Positions 58,131-64,000 of a stretch of 64,000 bases of DNA are shown piece by piece (positions within the stretch are counted from its first letter, which is position 1; the number at the start of each line of letters is the position of its first letter). Source of the stretch: Cladorhizidae sp. MBARI D1340-BT2 (Eukaryota; Porifera; Demospongiae; Poecilosclerida; Cladorhizidae); NCBI GenBank assembly GCA_028752905.1, contig JAQNBH010000014.1:18211250-18275249 (forward strand), given 5' to 3'. The notes under the pieces were generated by a model. That model was given only the letters and a program-made list of their open reading frames with translations, was not told where the DNA came from and made no database searches. Made by a program: the position numbers and the translations under genes.

Positions 58131-61100
58131 CTCTTAACTTCCCAGAATCAAGGAGCAGAACATGTGAAAGAACCTTCGCTCTTAACCGTCCAGCATCAAG
58201 GAGTAGACATGAAAGAACTGTCACACTTAACCACCCAGCATAAAGGAGCTGCAAATAGAACCTTTACTCTTAACCGCCTAGAATCAAGGAGGAGCACATG
58301 GAAGAACCTTCACACAAAACCATCCAGCATCAACAAGTAGCATACGGAAGAACCTTCACAATTAACCAACCCGCATCAAGGAGTAGCACATAGAAGAACC
58401 TTCACACTTAACCACCCAGCATCAAGGAGCAGCACATGGAAGAACCTTCACTCTTAACTCCCAGCATCAAGGAGGAGCACATGGAGGAACCTTCACTCTT
58501 AACCACACAGCATTAAAGAGCAGCACATGGAAGAACCTTCATTCTTAACTGCCCAGCATCAAGGAGCAGCACATGGAAGAACCTTCATTCTTAACCACCC
58601 AGCATCAAGGAGCACCACATGGAAGAATCTTCACTCTTAACCGCCCAGCATCAAGGAGTAGGACATGGAGAAACTTAACACTTAACCACCCAGCATCAAG
58701 GAGCAGTACATGGAAGAACCTTCACTCTTAACCACCCAGCATCAAGGATCAGCACATGGAAGAACCTTTACTCTTAACTGCCTAGCAGCAAGTAGCAGCA
58801 CAACGCAGAACCTTCACACTTAACCGCCCAGCATCAACAAGTAGCACATGGAAGAACCTTCACAATTAACCGACCAGCATCAAGGAGTTGCACATGGAAG
58901 AACCTTGACTCTTAACCACCCAGCATCAAAGAGCAGCACAGTGAAGAACCTTTACTCTTAACCTCCTAGCATCAAGTAGCAGCACAACAAAGAACCTTCA
59001 CACTTAACCGCCCATCATCAAGGAGCAGCACATGGAAGAACCTTTACTCTTAACCACCAAGCATCAAGGAACAGCACAAGAACCATTACTCTTAACCACA
59101 CAGTATCAAAGAGCAGCACATGGAAGATCCTTTATTCTTAACCGCCCAGCATAAAGGAGCAGCTGATGGAAGAACCTTCATACTTAACCACCCAGATTCA
59201 GGGAGCAGAACATTGAAGGACCTTAATCTTAACCCCACAGGATTATGGAGCAGCACAAGGAAGAACCTTTATTCTTAACCGCCCAGCATCAAGGAGCAGC
59301 AAATGGAAGAACGTTTGCACATAATGGCCCAGATTCAAGGAGCAGCACATGGAAGAACCTTCACTCTTAACTGCCCAGCATCAAGGAGCAGCACATGGAA
59401 GAACCTTCACTCTTAACCACCCAACATCATGGAGCACATGGAAGAACCTTCACTCTTAACCGCCCAGGATCAAGAAGCAGTATATGGAAGAACCTTCAAT
59501 TTTAATAGCCCAGTATCAAGGAGCAGCACATGGAAGAACCTTCACGCTTAACTGCCCAGAATCAAGGAGTAGCACATGGAACCTTCACTCTTAACCACCC
59601 AGAATCAATGAGTAGCACATGGAAGAACCTTGACTCTTAACCACCCAGCATCAAAGAGCAGTACAGTGAAGAACCTTTACTCTTAACCTCCTAGCATCAA
59701 GTAGCAGCACAACAAAGAACCTTCACACTTAACCGCCCATCATCAAGGAGCAGCACATGGAAGAACCTTTACTCTTAACCACCAAGCATCAAGGAACAGC
59801 ACAAGAACCATTACTCTTAACCACCCAGTATCAAAGAGCAGCACATGGAAGAACCTTTATTCTTAACCGCCCATCATAAAGGAGCAGCTCATGGAAGAAC
59901 CTTCATACTTAACCACCCAGATTCAGGGAGCAGAACATGGAAGAACCTTAATCTTAACCCCACAGGATTATGGAGCAGCACAAGGAAGAACCTTTATTCT
60001 TAACCGCCCAGCATCAAGGAGCAGCAAACGGAAGAACGTTTGCACATAATGGCCCAGATTCAAGGAGCAGCACATGGAAGAACCTTCACTCTTAACTGCC
60101 CAGCATCAAGGAGCAGCACATGGAAGAACCTTCACTCTTAACCACCCAACATCATGGAGCACATGGAAGAACCTTTATTCTTAACCGCCCAGCACCAAGG
60201 AGCAGCACATGGAAGAACCTTCGCACTTAACCGCCCAGATTCAAGGAGAAGCACATGTAAGATCCTTCACTCTTAACCGCCCAGTATCAAGGAGCAGCAC
60301 ATGGAAGAACCTTCACGTTTAACTTCCCAGTATCAAGGAGAAGCACATGGAAGAACCTTCACACTTAACCACCCATCATCAAGGAGAAGCACATGGAAGC
60401 ACCTTTACTCTTAACCTTCCAGTACAAAGGAGCAGCACATGGAAGAATCTTCACACTTAACCGCCCATCATCAAGGACAGCACATGGAAGAACCTTCACT
60501 CTTAACCACCCAGCATCAAGGAGTAGCACATGGAAGAACCTTCAATGTTAACCAGCCAGCACCAAGGAGCAGCACATGGAAGAACCTTCACACTTAACCG
60601 CCCATCATTAAGGATCAGGACTTGGAAGAACCTTCACTCTTAACCACCCAGCATCAAGGAGTAGCACATGGAAGAACCTTCACAATTAACCGACCAGCAT
60701 CAAACAGTTGCACATGGAAGAACCTTCACTCTTAACGACCCAGCATCAAGGAGCAGCACATGGAATAAACTTCACTCTTAACCGCCCAGCATCAAGGAGC
60801 AGCACATGGAAGAACCTTCACTCTTAACCACCCAACATCATGGAGCACATGGAAGAGCCTTTATTCTTAACCGCCCAGCACCAAGGAGCAGCACATGGAA
60901 GAACCTTCGCACTTAACCGCCCAGATTCAAGGAGAAGCACATGTAAGATCCTTCACTCTTAATAGCCCAGTATCAAGGAGAAGCACATGGAAGAACCTTC
61001 ACGTTTAACTTCCCAGCATCAAGGAGTAGCACATGGAAGAACAGTCACTCTTAACCGCCCAGTATCAAGGAGCAATACATGGAAGAACCTTCACTATTAA

Positions 61101-64000
61101 CCGCCCGGCATCAAAGAGTAGCACATGGAAGCACCTTTACTCTTAACCTTCCACTACAAAGGAGCAGCACATGGAAGAACCTTCACACTTAACCGCCCAT
61201 CATCAAGGTCAGCACATGGAAGAACCTTCACTCTTAACCACCCAGCATCAAGGAGTAGCACATGGAAGAACCTTCAATCTTAACCGGCCAGCACCAAGGA
61301 GCAGCACATGGAAGAACCTTCACACTTAACCGCCCATCATTAAGGATCAGGACTTGGAAGATCCTTCACTCTTAACCACCCAGCATCAAGAAGTAGAACC
61401 TGGAAGAACCTTTACTATTAACCACCAAGCATCAAGGAACAGCACATGGAAGAACCTTCACTCTTAACCGCCAAGCATCAAGGAGTAGCACATGGAAAAA
61501 CCTTCACACTTAACCGCCCAGCATCAAGGAGCAGCACAAGAACCTTTACTCTTAACCACCCAGTATCAAAGAGCAGCACATGGAAGAACCTTTATTCTTA
61601 ACCGACCAGCATAAAGGAGCAGCTCATGGAAGAACCTTCGTAATTAACCGCCTAGATTCAGGGAGCAGCACATGGAAGAACCTTAATCTTAACCCCACAG
61701 CATCATGGAGCAGCACATGGAAGAACCTTTATTCTTAACAGTCCAGCATCAAGGAGCAGCAAATGGAAGAACCTTCGCACATAATGGCCCAGATTCAAGG
61801 AGCATCACATGGAAGAACCTTCACTCTTAACCTCCCAGCATCAAGGAGTAGCACATGGAAGAAGCTTCACACTTAACCACCCAGCATCAAGGAGCAGCAC
61901 ATGGAAGAACCTTCACTCTTAACCACCCAACATCCTGAAGCACATGGAAAAACCTTTATTCTTAACCGCCCAGCATCAAATAGCAGCACATTGAAGAACC
62001 TTCGCACTTAACCGCCCAAATTCAAGGAGAAGCACATGTAAGAACCTTCACTCTTAACCACCCAGCATCAAGGAGTAGCACATGGAAGAACCTTTACTCT
62101 TAACCACCAAGCATTAAGGAACAGCACAAGAACCATTACTCTTAACCACCCAGTATCAAAGAGCAGCACATGGAAGAACCTTTATTCTTAACCGCCCAGC
62201 ATAAAGGAGCAGCTCATTGAAGAACCTTCATACTTAACCACCCAGATTCAGGGAGCAGAACATGGAAGAACCTTAATCTTAACCCCACAGGATCATGGAG
62301 CAGCACAAGGAAGAACCTTTATTCTTAACCGCCCAGCATCAAGGAGCAGCAAATGGAAGAACGTTTGCACATAATGGCCCAGATTCGAGGAGCAGCACAT
62401 GGAAGAACCTTCACTCTTAACCACCCAACATCATGGAGCACATGGAAGAACCTTTATTCTTAACTGCCCAGCACCAAGGAGCAGCACATGGAAGAATCTT
62501 CGCAATTAACCGCCCAGATTCAAGGAGAAGCACATGTAAGATCCTTCACTCTTAACCGCCCAGTATCAAGGAGCAGCACATGGAAGAACCTTCACGTTTA
62601 ACTTCCCAGCATCAAGGAGTAGCACATGGAAGAACCGTCATTCCTAACATCCCAGTATCAAGGAGAAGCACATGGAAGAACCTTCACACTTAACCACCCA
62701 TCATCAAGGAGAAGCACATGGAAGCACCTTTACTCTTAACCTTCCAGTACAAAGGAGCCGCACATGGAAGAACATTCATACTTAACCGCCCATCATCAAG
62801 GACAGCACATGGAAGAACCTTCACTCTTAACCACCCAGCATCAAGGAGTAGCACATGGAAGAACCTTCAATCTTAACCGGCCAGCACCAAGGAGCAGCAC
62901 ATGGAAGAACCTTCACTCTTAAACTGCCCAGCATCAAGGAGCAGCACATGGAAGAACCTTCACTCTTAACCACCCAACATCATGGATCACATGGAAGAAC
63001 CTTTATTCTTAACCGCCCAGCACCAAGGAGCAGCACATGGAAGAACCTTCGCACTTAACCGCCCAGATTCAAGGAGAAGCACATGTAAGATCCTTCACTC
63101 TTAACCGCCCAGTATCAAGGAGCAGCACATGGAAGAACCTTCACGTTTAACTTCCCAGTATCAAGGAGAAGCACATGGAAGAACCTTCACACTTAACCAC
63201 CCATCATCAAGGAGAAGCACATGGAAGCACCTTTACTCTTAACCTTCCAGTACAAAGGAGCAGCACATGGAAGAACCTTCACACTTAACCGCCCATCATC
63301 AAGGACAGCACATGGAAGAACCTTCACTCTTAACCACCCAGCATCAAGGAGTAGCACATGGAAGAACCTTCAATGTTAACCGGCCAGCACCAAGGAACAG
63401 CACATGGAAGAACCTTCACACTTAACCGCCCACCATTAAGGATCAGGACTTGGAAGAACCTTCACTCTTAACCACCCAGCATCAAGGAGTAGCACATGGA
63501 AGAACCTTCACAATTAACCGACCAGCATCAAACAGTTGCACATGGAAGAACCTTCACTCTTAACGACCCAGCTTCAAAGGAGCAGCACATGGAATAAACT
63601 TCACTCTTAACCGCCCAGCATCAAGGAGCAGCACATGGAAGAACCTTCACTCTTAACCACCCAACATCATGGAGCACATGGAAGAGCCTTTATTCTTAAC
63701 CGCCCAGCACCAAGGAGCAGCACATGGAAGAACCTTCGCACTTAACCGCCCAGATTCAAGGAGAAGCACATGTAAGATCCTTCACTCTTAATAGCCCAGT
63801 ATCAAGGAGAAGCACATGGAAGAACCTTCACGTTTAACTTCCCAGCATCAAGGAGTAGCACATGGAAGAACAGTCACTCTTAACCGCCCAGTATCAAGGA
63901 GCAATACATGGAAGAACCTTCACTATTAACCGCCCAGCATCAAAGAGTAGCACATGGAAGCACCTTTACTCTTAACCTTCCACTACAAAGGAGCAGCACA
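58131..64000 (+). repeat. 46-bp satellite array B3, runs off the window
   Basis: About 128 units. Contains higher-order structure: about 60241-61171 recurs at 63069-64000 (offset 2828-2829) with very few differences. Smaller blocks marked by CATAATGGCCCAGATTC recur at about 59322, 60046, 61770 and 62370. Confidence 0.93.

Larger units (their letters stand above)
52735..58135 (-). mobile_element. LTR retrotransposon E3 (self-primed gypsy type)
   Basis: LTRs 52740-52922 (3') and 57948-58130 (5'), flanked by CTCTT at 52735-52739 and 58131-58135. The LTRs differ at 4 of 183 positions, all transitions. The homologous site in copy 1 (27270-27274) is empty, so E3 arrived after the duplication. The order on the minus strand is LTR, self-complementary primer site, Gag, in-frame UGA, Pol, polypurine tract GGGGGGAG, LTR. 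It has long open frames but carries likely disabling changes in integrase. Confidence 0.95.
36934..58260. repeat. Segmental duplication, copy 2
   Basis: This is the direct second copy of 1 to about 28.1 kb. It lacks the piggyBac element, with an intact TTAA at the matching site, and lacks the 9.84 kb equivalent to 9207-19047. It carries its own later insertion E3 (52740-58130). Small indels, such as one instead of two AT-rich units near 41390 and a longer CA-rich array near 40 kb, show the two copies have diverged. Confidence 0.88.

Overview
The window is repeat-rich animal DNA with spliced genes. The three CD225 (dispanin/IFITM-type) loci, Ty3/gypsy and piggyBac elements, phase-conserved GT-AG introns and long satellite arrays suggest an early-branching metazoan such as a sponge or cnidarian. 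That assignment is inference, because no rRNA or tRNA gene or other species marker is visible. There is no prokaryotic gene organisation.

Layout: (1) 1-9206 holds a minus-strand CD225 gene (exons 7727-7855, 2158-2325, 256-507). A 2,556-bp piggyBac element sits in its first intron, and a truncated gypsy element with Gmr1-like domain order lies upstream (8628-10570). (2) 10.6-17.2 kb holds a second minus-strand CD225-like gene (11501-14509), an unrecognised plus-strand gene (14.9-15.6 kb) and one JmjC-like exon (16269-16406). (3) 17.2-28.8 kb is a 46-bp satellite interrupted by an LTR retrotransposon, called E2A here (20944-26565). (4) 28.8-36.9 kb is single-copy DNA with a piggyBac relic, inverted and foldback repeats, microsatellites and a broken CD225 exon. 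(5) 36934 to about 58.2 kb is a second, collinear copy of 1 to about 28.1 kb. (6) From 58.1 kb to the end is more 46-bp satellite with a roughly 2.83-kb higher-order repeat.

The two duplicate copies can be compared to order events. The Gmr1-like element, E2 and the satellite were present before duplication. Afterwards the piggyBac element entered copy 1 (the empty TTAA site survives in copy 2). A second LTR element (E3, 52740-58130) entered copy 2 (its empty CTCTT target survives at 27270-27274). Copy 2 also lost about 9.84 kb, fusing the Gmr1-like element to the satellite, and suffered a 374-bp inversion inside E2B.

The most unusual system is the E2/E3 retrotransposon pair. The sequence directly after the 5' LTR, where a tRNA primer site would be expected, is instead complementary to the element's own LTR. 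The match is 28 of 30 bases in E2 and a perfect 14 of 14, with a different sequence, in E3. This is the signature of self-primed reverse transcription as known from Tf1/sushi-type elements. Both LTRs begin TAG and end CTA rather than TG...CA, both RTs carry CIDD where Y/F-x-D-D is usual, and both insertions landed in the same 46-bp satellite with 5-bp target duplications.
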